NCBI GenBank assembly: GCA_029781865.1
Contig: JAKOVW010000081.1
Location: forward strand, 248,001-312,000
DNA length: 64,000 bases
DNA from: Bacteroidota bacterium
Lineage (GTDB): Bacteria; Bacteroidota; Bacteroidia; Chitinophagales; Saprospiraceae
Direction of reading: 5' to 3'
A program made the translations under genes and the position numbers. Below, piece after piece: positions 10,246-19,425 of the stretch. Numbering within the stretch: the stretch's first letter is position 1; every line of letters starts with the position of its first letter. Below the pieces are notes generated by a model. The model did no database searches. It was not told the DNA's origin and saw nothing but the letters and a program-made list of their open reading frames with translations.

Positions 10246-12819
10246 TTAATCAGCAATCAAAATCAATTTTTTCCAAAGCACTGATTTACCTGTTACTATT
10301 TGAATCAAATAAGTTCCCTCATTCAAATGAGTTAAATTAACCCGATGTAATTTTTCTCGGACCGGCGTATCGTTCATTAGGTGTTTCCCATTTAAATCTA
10401 TCAGGCTAAATTTATAATTATCGGACGAGCACTCCATCAAAAAATAATTCTTTGCCGGATTCGGATAGATGTTGATTTCATCCGCTATATCCACCGGATC
10501 ATTGGAATGGGTAGTGATGCATTTATCAAAAACATGAACAGGAGTTTGTACCGGGCTATTGCGGTCAAAATAAATGGAGGCTTGCTGCTGAATTGGTTTT
10601 CCAAAACCAGGAGTATAATATCCGTTAATGCTGAATGTGACAAAACCCTGGCTGGCATTGAAATCTGCAGTGCTATCCGGAAGATTTATGGAATCAAATG
10701 TAAAAGTAAGAATTCCATCATTGGTTTTCTCCAGGCTATAGGCATGACTTGCAATGCCGTATTTAAAACTGGAAAAATCATAATTCGCAGCCAATGTATC
10801 CCTGATTATAATTTTTGATGCAGGACTGTTTCCCGTGTTCTGAAAATGAATAGTGTAATTCAAAAGATATGGATTTGATTTTCCATCAAAGCAGCTTTTG
10901 TTATTTTCGATATACCCTTCAATGTAATTTGGATCAAAGCTGCTTCTGATTATCCGGCAAATGGAATCGCGGTATGTGATGATAGATCTTGGACAAGCCC
11001 GTTCTAAACTCAGATTAGTTTGATAACAGAGCGTATCGCCGATTTTGGCCTGGCAGCTTATTGAATCTTTGACCTTTATGACGAGATTAGAATGACCCGG
11101 CAGAGAATCAAAGTGAAAGTCTAAACGGTTTCCATTTTGAATAAAGAAATAATTCGAAGAATAATCTGAAGTCAGTAAAGGCAGATTCATAATTAAATTA
11201 ATGTTTCGGATGGAAGTATCCCCATAATTTCCCAGGTAATAATAGTGTTTGCGTTCTGAACAAGGCAGGCTTGAACTCACATGAAAATATTTTTCAAGAT
11301 AGAAACAGGTATCAATTTTAAACAAGCCAATATTTACGGAATCCTTTACCTGTTGCGGATAATCAATATGTATTTCGTTTTTCACCTTACCCTGGCAGCC
11401 CAATTGCCAATAGCGGGGATTCGTATACATAAAAGTATAATTATCTCCGTAATCTGATTCAATGGAGTAATTGCCTGTTGAATCGGTCGTTATAAAACGG
11501 CAATCAGTATATCCGAATGGAATTTCAAATTGATTGACATTAGATTCTCCGGAATCATATTGACAATTTTTATTCAGATCCAGATATACTTTACCTTTAA
11601 TATAGGTGATGCAATCATCACCAAAATAGTCATATTGAATCAGGCATAGTTTATTTTGTTTCTTGCCGATGAGTGTATAGACATTCGCCCCGGGATTTAC
11701 AATTACATTTCGACCATTGACTTCATATTTTTGATCGACATTGTAGTACGATCTGGAAATCATTTTTCCTGAAGTATCTGTCTTGCTGATTCCAAGCTGA
11801 CCGGCAATTTCAAATTGGTTATTTTGATTCAACTGTAATTCGAAAATGGTATTGTTGCAGCTACCCGGATGCAATTCCCTGATCAGCTCTCCATTAGAAT
11901 TTAAACGGAAAACAATATTGGCAACACCGCCATCCACACCCTGGTAAACATCGCGGATCCCCAAAACAATATTTCCATTCGACTCTTCAATAATATTGAT
12001 TGGATAATCCTTATTGATGCCATAACTTTTATAATTTTGAAACCATAACACCTGGAAAGAGGGATCCAACTTACAAAGAAGAGGTACTCCATTTTCAGGA
12101 TAGGAATTTGGATTCCGTAGATTAAATCCACCAACCAGATAATTTCCATCCATCGTTTTCTTCAGGCTATAGGCATGTCCGAATCCGGGAAAATAATAGG
12201 TAGTATCTCTGAATGTTGAATCTTTGCTATTGTATAAAGTTTCCTTAATGCTGATATCGCGATTAAATGTATTTTTGGAAATTGTCCTTCCCAAGGAGTC
12301 TAATCTGTAAATAGCAATATTCGGCTCCTGTATAAAATTTTGTATTACAAATTCACAACCCACAATCACAAGTTCGCCATTGTTTTCTTCAAACAAATCT
12401 TCAGCCTGACATCGATCGGAATTATCGATTTTTTGTTTCCAAAGAATTTGTCCATTGTTATTTAGTTTTAACAGACAACTTCGTTTTATATCGTTTGCCT
12501 GATCATGACTATTGTAAAGAATAAAATAATTGCCATCCCTGGATGCTATAATTTTAGGGCAGGAGACTACAAAACTATCTCCGGGCGTATGACTCCATAA
12601 AAATTTACCCTGCGCATCCATTTTGATAATAAACAAATCATTAGTGTTTGCCAATCCCATTGAAAGACTACCCGCTGCCAGGTAGTTGCCGTCATTGGAT
12701 TGGATGAGGTTAGCATCATTGACCGAATCCTGAGCTAACAAAATGATGGTTGGCTGACAAGGCTGGCTATACATCAGTCCCTTGCAAAAGCAGAAAAGTA
12801 AAATGAAAAGATGTTTCAT
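10246..12819 (-). CDS. Type IX secreted surface protein with propeller-like, Cna-B-like and sorting domains
   Basis: An 857-residue exported protein. The signal peptide (1-18) ends near LMYSQP. Residues about 30-400 repeat a 'DGNYLAAGS / DGNYLVGGF / NGNIVLGIR' pattern spaced 40-70 residues apart, as in beta-propeller blades. A Cna-B/SdrD-like segment with GKVYLDLNKNCQYDSGE follows near 410-430. A domain with NYTIHFQNTGNSPASKIIIR near 660 is of the kind common in large Bacteroidota adhesins. The C-terminus is a type IX sorting domain (IYPNPAKNYF near 785 and a final GTYLIQIV...KKLIL). Surface attachment is inferred from this domain; the ligand is unknown. Its 3' end abuts the 355-bp array. Confidence 0.85.
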   Translation of the reverse strand: MKHLFILLFCFCKGLMYSQPCQPTIILLAQDSVNDANLIQSNDGNYLAAGSLSMGLANTNDLFIIKMDAQGKFLWSHTPGDSFVVSCPKIIASRDGNYFILYNSHDQANDIKRSCLLKLNNNGQILWKQKIDNSDRCQAEDLFEENNGELVIVGCEFVIQNFIQEPNIAIYRLDSLGRTISKNTFNRDISIKETLYNSKDSTFRDTTYYFPGFGHAYSLKKTMDGNYLVGGFNLRNPNSYPENGVPLLCKLDPSFQVLWFQNYKSYGINKDYPINIIEESNGNIVLGIRDVYQGVDGGVANIVFRLNSNGELIRELHPGSCNNTIFELQLNQNNQFEIAGQLGISKTDTSGKMISRSYYNVDQKYEVNGRNVIVNPGANVYTLIGKKQNKLCLIQYDYFGDDCITYIKGKVYLDLNKNCQYDSGESNVNQFEIPFGYTDCRFITTDSTGNYSIESDYGDNYTFMYTNPRYWQLGCQGKVKNEIHIDYPQQVKDSVNIGLFKIDTCFYLEKYFHVSSSLPCSERKHYYYLGNYGDTSIRNINLIMNLPLLTSDYSSNYFFIQNGNRLDFHFDSLPGHSNLVIKVKDSISCQAKIGDTLCYQTNLSLERACPRSIITYRDSICRIIRSSFDPNYIEGYIENNKSCFDGKSNPYLLNYTIHFQNTGNSPASKIIIRDTLAANYDFSSFKYGIASHAYSLEKTNDGILTFTFDSINLPDSTADFNASQGFVTFSINGYYTPGFGKPIQQQASIYFDRNSPVQTPVHVFDKCITTHSNDPVDIADEINIYPNPAKNYFLMECSSDNYKFSLIDLNGKHLMNDTPVREKLHRVNLTHLNEGTYLIQIVTGKSVLWKKLILIAD

Positions 12820-12989
12820 AGAAGTGAATTTAACACATGATGATCCGGGTTAAAAGACGGAACAGGGTCAGGCTGCATTCTCAAATTAGCTCATTCCATA
12901 ACTCTCATTTTCTGCGGTGAGTTGAGAATGGTTTTCAAAGTTAAAAAAATAACAGGAGATTATTTTTTATTATTAATTAAACAATACTG

Positions 12990-14942
12990 CTAATTTTTTT
13001 TCAATAGAAATTGAACGGCAGCTTCAAGAACCGGGTCCTGATCATTGAGTACACTGGTTATCGTCTCTCTCACTTCAATATCCGGCTTAATGCCATAACC
13101 TACGAATTCTCTTCCATCAGCATAGCTGTCTTTCTTGGTGCAAATTCTTGCTGATCCGCCCCCGGGCAATTTGATAAATAAGGGCTGGCCGGTGCTGCCA
13201 TAAGTTGTAGAGCCAATGGTTGTAGCTATGTGCATTTGATCGAGTGCAATCAGAAAATCTTCGGCAGCGGAAGCCGTATTACTGCCTGTTAATACAACCA
13301 ATGGCTTTTGGATGTGGATTTTTTTATCGGGAACAATAGTATCCGGTGTTCCATTATACATGCTGGTGCCCAGGTAATTTTTCTTTGATAAGCGTTCGAA
13401 ATCATCCAGGCTAGAATCGGCTTTATATTGCAAAGAAGCTCCCCAGGCTTTGAATGCCGGTCTGTTTTCCCGGGTGGACCAGGTGGAAGTAATAAATGGT
13501 TTAGCGGCAAAGTATTTTAGAATTTCATAGGCATATTCCGAGTTACCTCCACCATTATTTCTGAGATCAATGATAATGGCATTTGCCACAGATAATTTTT
13601 CGAGTTGTTTTTCAAATTCAGAAACGATGGCCTTGTTAGAGAAACTATTGAGACTTAAATACGCGATGTGAGCATCGAGAAGTTTGAATTCACTTAGCGC
13701 TAAGCGGGGTTTTGTTTTTAACCAATGATTGTTGTTCTGCGGTAATTCTCTTTTCAGAGATAGTGTATTGATTTTATGATCCGGAGTTTCATAAGTGAAT
13801 TTTACCTCATTGTTGGATCTCGAACTCAACAATTCGCGAACGCCTTCTTCCAGTAGTATATGTTTTGTGGAAGAACTGATCCGTGGTATTATTTTCGTTT
13901 CCAGGTACTCTTTTGTGTCTATGCCTTCAACACTTAGAATTCTGGATCCCGGGGGAAGCACTGTTTTTAAATCATTGGTGACATTGATTACTATGGCTTC
14001 TCCATCAAGGTATTTCAATTCAACAGTTGGACTATACAGGGGCAACTTGTTTGGAAAATAAACTTCGGTGTGACCGTCTTTGAGCTTTGCACACAAGCCT
14101 TGCAGTAATTCATAATAATCCAGATCCGATTGTTCTGCTTTGACCTGCGGCAAATAATCCAATAAGACCTGATCCCAATTCAATTGATTGAGTCGTTCCG
14201 AGAAAACAAAATTGTATTTGAGTTCTGTCCATAATTGTACAAATCCAAACAAGCGTTCCTCTGAACTAAGATGTTCATTCATTCGGGATTTATATAATGA
14301 TTGCTCCGGAGATACAAGGGCTTTATCGAAAGCAATCAAACGGCTTTTCAATTTGTGAATGGCATCGATAAAAATTACTTTTTGTGATTCAGGCAACACA
14401 CTATCCATACCGGGTATGCGAAATGGCAGCTCGATGCCTGCATTGATGATCGAATTGTTACTTTTTAATGTAGCATTCAAACTTGAATTTTGGTTTGCTT
14501 CGAGTTTCAGGTAACAATATCCCAGATTGGTAGTCTCGATGCCTGAGTAGGTTCCGATCAAGTTGCGGACGTCTTTCCATTGTGTTGTATTTAAATCGGG
14601 ATCTTCATTTTGCAATAACAGCATCCATTCTTTGTGATCATTTGTTTGCAAATTCAGTTTTCTTCCGGCGATAAGTCCGGTAGTTATGTTATTGGCGATT
14701 CTGCATGAATCATTTACAGCTACCAATGATTGATCTTGTCCTAAAGCACGTATTAATACGGTTAGTTGATTTTCATCGAGGATGGTTGTTTTGGATGAAC
14801 CGATACCTTCTACAACGGCAAAGACATCCCGTAAAGAGTCAACCATGGAAAAGTTTTGTTCCGTTGGAGGTTTATGGGTTCTGCAGGATTGAATCAGCAG
14901 AAGTGTGGCGAGCAGAAAGAGAAGCCGAAATGATTTGTCCAT
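12990..14942 (-). CDS. S41 family C-terminal-processing-type serine protease, lipoprotein
   Basis: A 650-residue predicted periplasmic or outer-membrane-anchored peptidase. The N-terminus carries a lipobox (LLIQSCRTH, Cys20). The middle (about 225-330) holds the helical and PDZ-like region with KDGHTEVYFP, and the catalytic core runs from about 430. IIDLRNNGGGNSEYAYEIL is the S41 strand-turn motif, and the nucleophile is Ser558 in GSNTASAAEDF, where this family's Ser lies. Its partner Lys is expected some 25 residues on, but there I see GSTTYGSTGQP rather than a clear Lys, so the catalytic dyad needs checking. It is longer than CtpA because of an extra N-terminal region of about 200 residues. 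It is transcribed alone. Confidence 0.85.
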   Translation of the reverse strand: MDKSFRLLFLLATLLLIQSCRTHKPPTEQNFSMVDSLRDVFAVVEGIGSSKTTILDENQLTVLIRALGQDQSLVAVNDSCRIANNITTGLIAGRKLNLQTNDHKEWMLLLQNEDPDLNTTQWKDVRNLIGTYSGIETTNLGYCYLKLEANQNSSLNATLKSNNSIINAGIELPFRIPGMDSVLPESQKVIFIDAIHKLKSRLIAFDKALVSPEQSLYKSRMNEHLSSEERLFGFVQLWTELKYNFVFSERLNQLNWDQVLLDYLPQVKAEQSDLDYYELLQGLCAKLKDGHTEVYFPNKLPLYSPTVELKYLDGEAIVINVTNDLKTVLPPGSRILSVEGIDTKEYLETKIIPRISSSTKHILLEEGVRELLSSRSNNEVKFTYETPDHKINTLSLKRELPQNNNHWLKTKPRLALSEFKLLDAHIAYLSLNSFSNKAIVSEFEKQLEKLSVANAIIIDLRNNGGGNSEYAYEILKYFAAKPFITSTWSTRENRPAFKAWGASLQYKADSSLDDFERLSKKNYLGTSMYNGTPDTIVPDKKIHIQKPLVVLTGSNTASAAEDFLIALDQMHIATTIGSTTYGSTGQPLFIKLPGGGSARICTKKDSYADGREFVGYGIKPDIEVRETITSVLNDQDPVLEAAVQFLLKKN

Positions 14943-15185
14943 AAGATGAATTTGGATGAGCAGCTGAGCAATAAAGATAAGATGAAATGTAAATAAGCAT
15001 ACCAGGGTTTTTTAATGGAGGTTTAGTGTGGGGTATTTTTTTTGTTCTATTTATAATGATGCTATTGTCAAAGGGGCGGCGGGTGTATATAGTAAAATGG
15101 ATGAGCACTATTGCAATTTGGTAAACATGATAATTCATCCTGTGAAGAATTGTCTATCTTTATTCAATAATTAAAAATTCCGAAA

Positions 15186-16328
15186 ATGAAAAAATGGAAA
15201 AATTTGCTATCAGTAGCAGCATTGTTGATTCTCACATTTCGATCCAATTCGCAGCAAACCATAAAGTCCAGTATCGTTCAAGATGGATTGACGCGGACCT
15301 TTTCATTTTATATTCCTGCCAGTTACCAGGCCGGCAAAGCAACACCATTGGTTTTTAATTTGCATGGCTATGGTTCAAGCGGAGATGAGCAGGAATTTTA
15401 TGGAGATTTCAGGAGGATCGCGGATACAGCCGATTTTATCGTGGTACATCCGGATGGTACATTTTTTCCGAATACGACCAGGCGGTTTTGGAATTGTGGC
15501 CTGGTAGGATCGAGCGGAGTAGATGATGTGGGTTTTATTCATGCGCTGATCGATACCTTATCCAAAGCTTATACGATTGATGAAGATAGAATTTATTCAA
15601 CGGGAATGTCAAACGGTGGATTTATGAGTTATCATTTGGCCTGCGTCAGTAACCGGTTTGCTGCTATTGCATCAGTAGCCGGATCTATGACGACATGGAC
15701 TGGAGCCAAATGTCAGAATGCAAATGCCCTGCCTGTTATGGATATTCACGGCGATGCAGATACCGTGGTAAGTTATAATGGAAGAACCGGTATATGGTCC
15801 ATACCGGATGTTATCAATTTCTGGCTGCAGAAAAACGGTTTGAATGCAAGTCTGGTGAATCAAATTCCCATACCCGATATTAATCCCAATGACGGCGCAA
15901 CTGCTTTGCTGACGATCTATCCGGGCATTTATGAGGTGCAACATTATAAAGTGATCAACGGCGGACATACCTGGCCCGGTGCATTTTTTATTATAGGTAC
16001 GACCTGCCAGGATTTTAAAGCAAGTGAGGTAATCTGGCAGTTTTTCAATCGCTATAAAAGACAAACAGTAGCCACAACTAATTTAAGTGAAAGCGAAATA
16101 AAAGTATATCCTAATCCTGCAAGAGACCGGGTGAAAATTGTGGTCGATGATTTTACCGGCGGAGCCATACCAATCAAATGTGTAAATCAATTTGGCGTTA
16201 TAGTAAAGCAGTTTGTGATTGGAGCTGTTGAGACTCAAATGGATCTCGGCGATCTTCCTCCGGGCATTTATTTTCTGCATGCAGAGCAACCACAGAAAAT
16301 GTACAGAACAAAACTGATTAAATGGTGA
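15186..16328 (+). CDS. Secreted PHB-depolymerase/feruloyl-esterase family hydrolase with type IX sorting domain
   Basis: A 380-residue alpha/beta hydrolase of the LpqC / esterase-PHB family. The signal peptide ends near SNSQQ. The oxyanion segment is LVFNLHGYGSSGDEQ, the nucleophile is the Ser in STGMSNGGFMSY (about residue 145), the acid is the Asp in DIHGDADTVV and the base is the His in NGGHTWPG. The last 75 residues are a type IX sorting domain starting VYPNPARDRV, so the enzyme is probably released or held at the surface. The substrate could be a polyester, feruloyl-polysaccharide or acetyl-xylan ester; sequence does not decide. A near -7 box (TATCTTTA, 15155-15162) lies 23 bp before the ATG. 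Confidence 0.9.
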   Translation: MKKWKNLLSVAALLILTFRSNSQQTIKSSIVQDGLTRTFSFYIPASYQAGKATPLVFNLHGYGSSGDEQEFYGDFRRIADTADFIVVHPDGTFFPNTTRRFWNCGLVGSSGVDDVGFIHALIDTLSKAYTIDEDRIYSTGMSNGGFMSYHLACVSNRFAAIASVAGSMTTWTGAKCQNANALPVMDIHGDADTVVSYNGRTGIWSIPDVINFWLQKNGLNASLVNQIPIPDINPNDGATALLTIYPGIYEVQHYKVINGGHTWPGAFFIIGTTCQDFKASEVIWQFFNRYKRQTVATTNLSESEIKVYPNPARDRVKIVVDDFTGGAIPIKCVNQFGVIVKQFVIGAVETQMDLGDLPPGIYFLHAEQPQKMYRTKLIKW

Positions 16329-16454
16329 GTAAGATCATCAACACAGTTTCTTACTACCGTACTTAGATCAGCCTATTTTATAAAACTGGTTGAAGCAATC
16401 AATAAAATATTAAATTTAGATCACAGCTGCGCAACACACTGAACGAATTGCCAT

Positions 16455-17273
16455 ATGGAGATTAAGACGTATATCGTTGACTCATTTACCAAAGAACAAT
16501 TTAAAGGAAATCCTGCGGGAGTTTGCTTATTGGAATATGAATTAAAAGAGGATTTGATGTTATCCATTGCGCAGGAGTTGGGATTATCGGAAACTGCGTT
16601 TGTGACGAAGACAGAATCTGATCAAAAATTTGCGATCCGGTATTTTTCTCCTAAAAAAGAAATTCCGCTTTGTGGTCATGCAACACTGGCAGCCGCGAAA
16701 GTTTTATTCAGGCATTCGAAGCACCATGAAATTCATTTTATCAATATCGAGCAATTAAAATTGGTCGTCAGGGCCAGACAGGAAGAAATCACAATGGAAT
16801 TTCCGGTATATGATACCATCCCCTTCGAAACGCCTGCAAAGGTTTTGAATGCGTTGGGTTTGGATAAAGTAATCAATACCCGATTTAGTCCAAAAAATAA
16901 AATAATCCTGCTGGAGATAGAAGATGCTTTGGAATTGTCAAATTTGAAACCAGACTTTAATGCCTTGCTGCAATCTTATGCGGATATCAACGGCGTTTTG
17001 GTAACGGCCCGTTCGTCTGTTGCTCAATACGATTATCAATATCGTTATTTTTGGCCCTGGTCCGGAACGAATGAGGATCCGGTTACCGGTGGTGTGCAAA
17101 CGTTTTTAGGAAAATATTGGTCGGAGAAGCTGCATAAAAAAACGATGCAGGCGTTTCAGTCATCCGCCAGAACCGGATCAATGACGGTCGAGGTGGAAGA
17201 TGATAAGGTATTTATCAGCGGGCATGCAGTGATTGTATTTGAAGGTGTTTTATCCGGGATGAATAATTGCTGA
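16455..17273 (+). CDS. PhzF family isomerase/epimerase-like protein (copy 1)
   Basis: A 272-residue cytoplasmic protein of the PhzF/diaminopimelate-epimerase fold. The N-terminal half has FKGNPAGVCLLE and the catalytic-Glu motif GLSETAFVTK, then the 'FSPKKEIPLCGHATLAAAKVL' region. The C-terminal half has NEDPVTGGVQTFLGKYW and SARTGSMTVEV. The family includes phenazine-pathway isomerases, but most members have unknown substrates, and no phenazine genes are near. It is a paralogue of the gene at 44532-45314. The ATG follows a purine-poor leader, as usual in this phylum. Confidence 0.88.
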   Translation: MEIKTYIVDSFTKEQFKGNPAGVCLLEYELKEDLMLSIAQELGLSETAFVTKTESDQKFAIRYFSPKKEIPLCGHATLAAAKVLFRHSKHHEIHFINIEQLKLVVRARQEEITMEFPVYDTIPFETPAKVLNALGLDKVINTRFSPKNKIILLEIEDALELSNLKPDFNALLQSYADINGVLVTARSSVAQYDYQYRYFWPWSGTNEDPVTGGVQTFLGKYWSEKLHKKTMQAFQSSARTGSMTVEVEDDKVFISGHAVIVFEGVLSGMNNC

Positions 17274-17452
17274 TAGTTATTTAGATCGCCTTAATCAGAT
17301 AGATCTGCATTGTATATAAACAAACCAGCCGGTGTTTGAAAACGATATAGGGTATTCGATAGTTGTAGAATTACAAAAGGAATAAGTCGATTCAGTTGAA
17401 CTTACATAAAGTGCTTTACAATAAAATTAATTTCATTTTTAAATTTTAAGTT

Positions 17453-17460
17453 TAAATTTG
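17453..17460 (+). promoter_or_regulatory. Candidate Bacteroidota -7 promoter box
   Basis: TAAATTTG is an exact match to TAnnTTTG, 81 bp before the ATG of the barrel gene at 17542. The surrounding sequence is very AT-rich, so a chance match is possible. Confidence 0.3.
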
Positions 17461-17541
17461 ATTTGCATTTGCAGGATTGCTCATGTTAAGTTGCTGTATA
17501 AATGTTAATCCAGATGAATCAAAGCAGATAAAATAATTTCA

Positions 17542-18252
17542 ATGAAAACCATTATTATTTTACTACTAATTCCATTTGGATTATTCAGCCAGCAAGATAG
17601 CGCTAATAAGAATAGTCTATTACTTGGTATAAATTTTACTTCAAATTATTCGTATCGATTTTTAACTGTAACCGAACATCTTAAATATATTAAACAAATC
17701 AGAGACGACATAGAACGGGCGCGGTTTAGGCCAGCTATAGGATTTAACGCTTTAAAGTCTATAACTCGCAGAATCGATTTGGAGTTGGGTCTTCTTTATT
17801 CAGATAAGGGGTATGATGATTTTAGTTCAAATGTAATTAATGCAAATACCTTGGATACCGGATCATTGAATTCGAGCTATCACTATGGATACCTGGAAAT
17901 CCCGCTTAAAGTAATTTATAAAGTCAGCACAGGAAAAAGAAAGATATACTTAAGTTTAGGAATTTCTCCCAGCATTGACTTAAATTATAAATATTATTAT
18001 ACATATATAGAATCAAATGGACACCAAATCATGGGAAGTTACAGCCGGACTATTGAGGAATCTCATCACAATAAAGTCAATCTGGTGCTGTTTTCAGGTA
18101 TCGGAACTAATTTTAATCTTGGTAAAAAGTGGATATTTAAAATTGAACCGAGTTTTTCCTGTTCATTGTCTTCAATCTATGTTAATAATGATGAATTATC
18201 CGAGTATTTATATTCTATAGGAATTAACACCGGCATCTATTTAAAATTATAG
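17542..18252 (+). CDS. Outer-membrane beta-barrel protein (PorT-like)
   Basis: A 236-residue exported protein with a signal peptide of about 17 residues ending in FSQQ. The mature part is made of alternating strands typical of eight-stranded Bacteroidota barrels: ELGLLYSDKGYDDFS, YGYLEIPLKVIYKV, and a last strand GINTGIYLKL that ends at the stop. LEIPLKVIYK is a recurrent motif of the 'outer membrane protein beta-barrel' family, where 'l.iPl.lky' marks the third to fourth strand. The function is unknown. It precedes the VOC gene by 48 bp on the same strand. Confidence 0.8.
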   Translation: MKTIIILLLIPFGLFSQQDSANKNSLLLGINFTSNYSYRFLTVTEHLKYIKQIRDDIERARFRPAIGFNALKSITRRIDLELGLLYSDKGYDDFSSNVINANTLDTGSLNSSYHYGYLEIPLKVIYKVSTGKRKIYLSLGISPSIDLNYKYYYTYIESNGHQIMGSYSRTIEESHHNKVNLVLFSGIGTNFNLGKKWIFKIEPSFSCSLSSIYVNNDELSEYLYSIGINTGIYLKL

Positions 18253-18300
18253 AACCATTGAGATTACTTTTTACAAAACAAATAAATAAAAACAAATAAA

Positions 18301-18726
18301 ATGGAAGAACAAAAAAACGAATCAACAGAAAGAACTTCAGAAAATGACAACAGTCCAAAGGTAACCGGAGTGGGAGGAATATTCTTTTTTTCCGAAAACC
18401 CAAAAGAGGCGAGAGCATGGTATCAGGAGAATCTCGGAATTGAATCCAATGAGTATGGTTCAAGTTTTGAATCCAGAAATATCAGTAATCCGGAAGAAAT
18501 CAACACGCTCCAATGGTGCCTGTTTAAAAAAAGCAGTGATTATTTCGCTCCTTCCAAAAAGGAATTTATGATTAATTATCGCGTCCGCAATATGGAAGCT
18601 CTTGTAGACAAACTAAAGGCAAACGGCGTCACCGTTCTGGACGATATCTCGACCTACGATTACGGTAAATTTGTACATATACTCGACCCGGAAGGAAATA
18701 AAATCGAATTATGGGAACCGAAGTAG
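18301..18726 (+). CDS. VOC (glyoxalase/bleomycin-resistance fold) family protein
   Basis: A 141-residue cytoplasmic protein. The first 20 residues are charged and probably disordered. One vicinal-oxygen-chelate module follows: GVGGIFFFSENPKEARAWYQ, then MINYRVRNMEALVDKLKANG, then HILDPEGNKIELWEP, whose Glu is the usual metal ligand of the last strand. Members include glyoxalase I, dioxygenases and resistance proteins; nothing here selects one of them. It marks the left edge of the AT-rich accessory block. Confidence 0.85.
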   Translation: MEEQKNESTERTSENDNSPKVTGVGGIFFFSENPKEARAWYQENLGIESNEYGSSFESRNISNPEEINTLQWCLFKKSSDYFAPSKKEFMINYRVRNMEALVDKLKANGVTVLDDISTYDYGKFVHILDPEGNKIELWEPK

Positions 18727-19425
18727 GGGAATTATAAAATGAGAATGAACCACTTGAGTAAATAGAATAATCAATCCAATAATTGGAGTTATTCATAAAT
18801 TTTCGAAAATAAAAAAACCTATCTTTTTAGCAATGATATGTCTTCAAGTTTTTGATTGTATTATCATATAGTAAATAAAACATAAAACCTATCCTATTAA
18901 TTGAGTATTATGCAAAAATTATTTCTTTGCAATTCATTGCGTTGTATTCAATAAAATTCTTTATAGATTTTTCAAGAATATTAGAAAAACTATACTCAGA
19001 GCCTTACTGACTAATAGAATCTATTGTCGTTACTTGAATTTTTTTGCTATTTATATTATTTGGGTATAAAGGACTGTGATTAAAAATTGCTTTGGATCAT
19101 TTTGAGTTCTGAAAGACCAAATTACTTACCTAGTCATGCTTCGATTCACTTATTTCCTTGAACGGTTTCATTAATTTGACCATTGTTATGTTGAAGGCAA
19201 GCCACGTTAAATGCAAACATCAACTGTTTATTTAATTTATAAATGTTTACAGTTCTAATTCAATTTTACACAATCGATTACTTTAGTGCTGGCTACTTTC
19301 ATTATGAGTTTCCTGTATCAAATTAATTACATGTTTTCTTAATACCATTGCGGACAAAATACTTTTTTAAAAGAAGTAAAAAATTTAAGTTTGATGTACA
19401 AATATTTTTATCTTGTTAGCGACAG
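18727..19425. other. AT-rich intergenic region, no gene seen
   Basis: About 700 bp without a convincing open frame on either strand. A small palindrome CCAATAATTGG (18776-18786) lies about 50 bp after the VOC stop and might act in termination. Read on the minus strand, the segment just after the glycosyltransferase stop contains CGCTAAC, and a stretch near 19185-19212 contains AACATAAC and TTTAACG. These resemble the spacer motifs found at 21.7-24.3 kb, but I see no full hairpin here. Confidence 0.5.

Noticed and set aside
12850-12935. ATTCTCAA/TTGAGAAT inverted repeat
   Set aside because: Arms of 8 bp are separated by more than 40 bp with no further pairing; likely chance.
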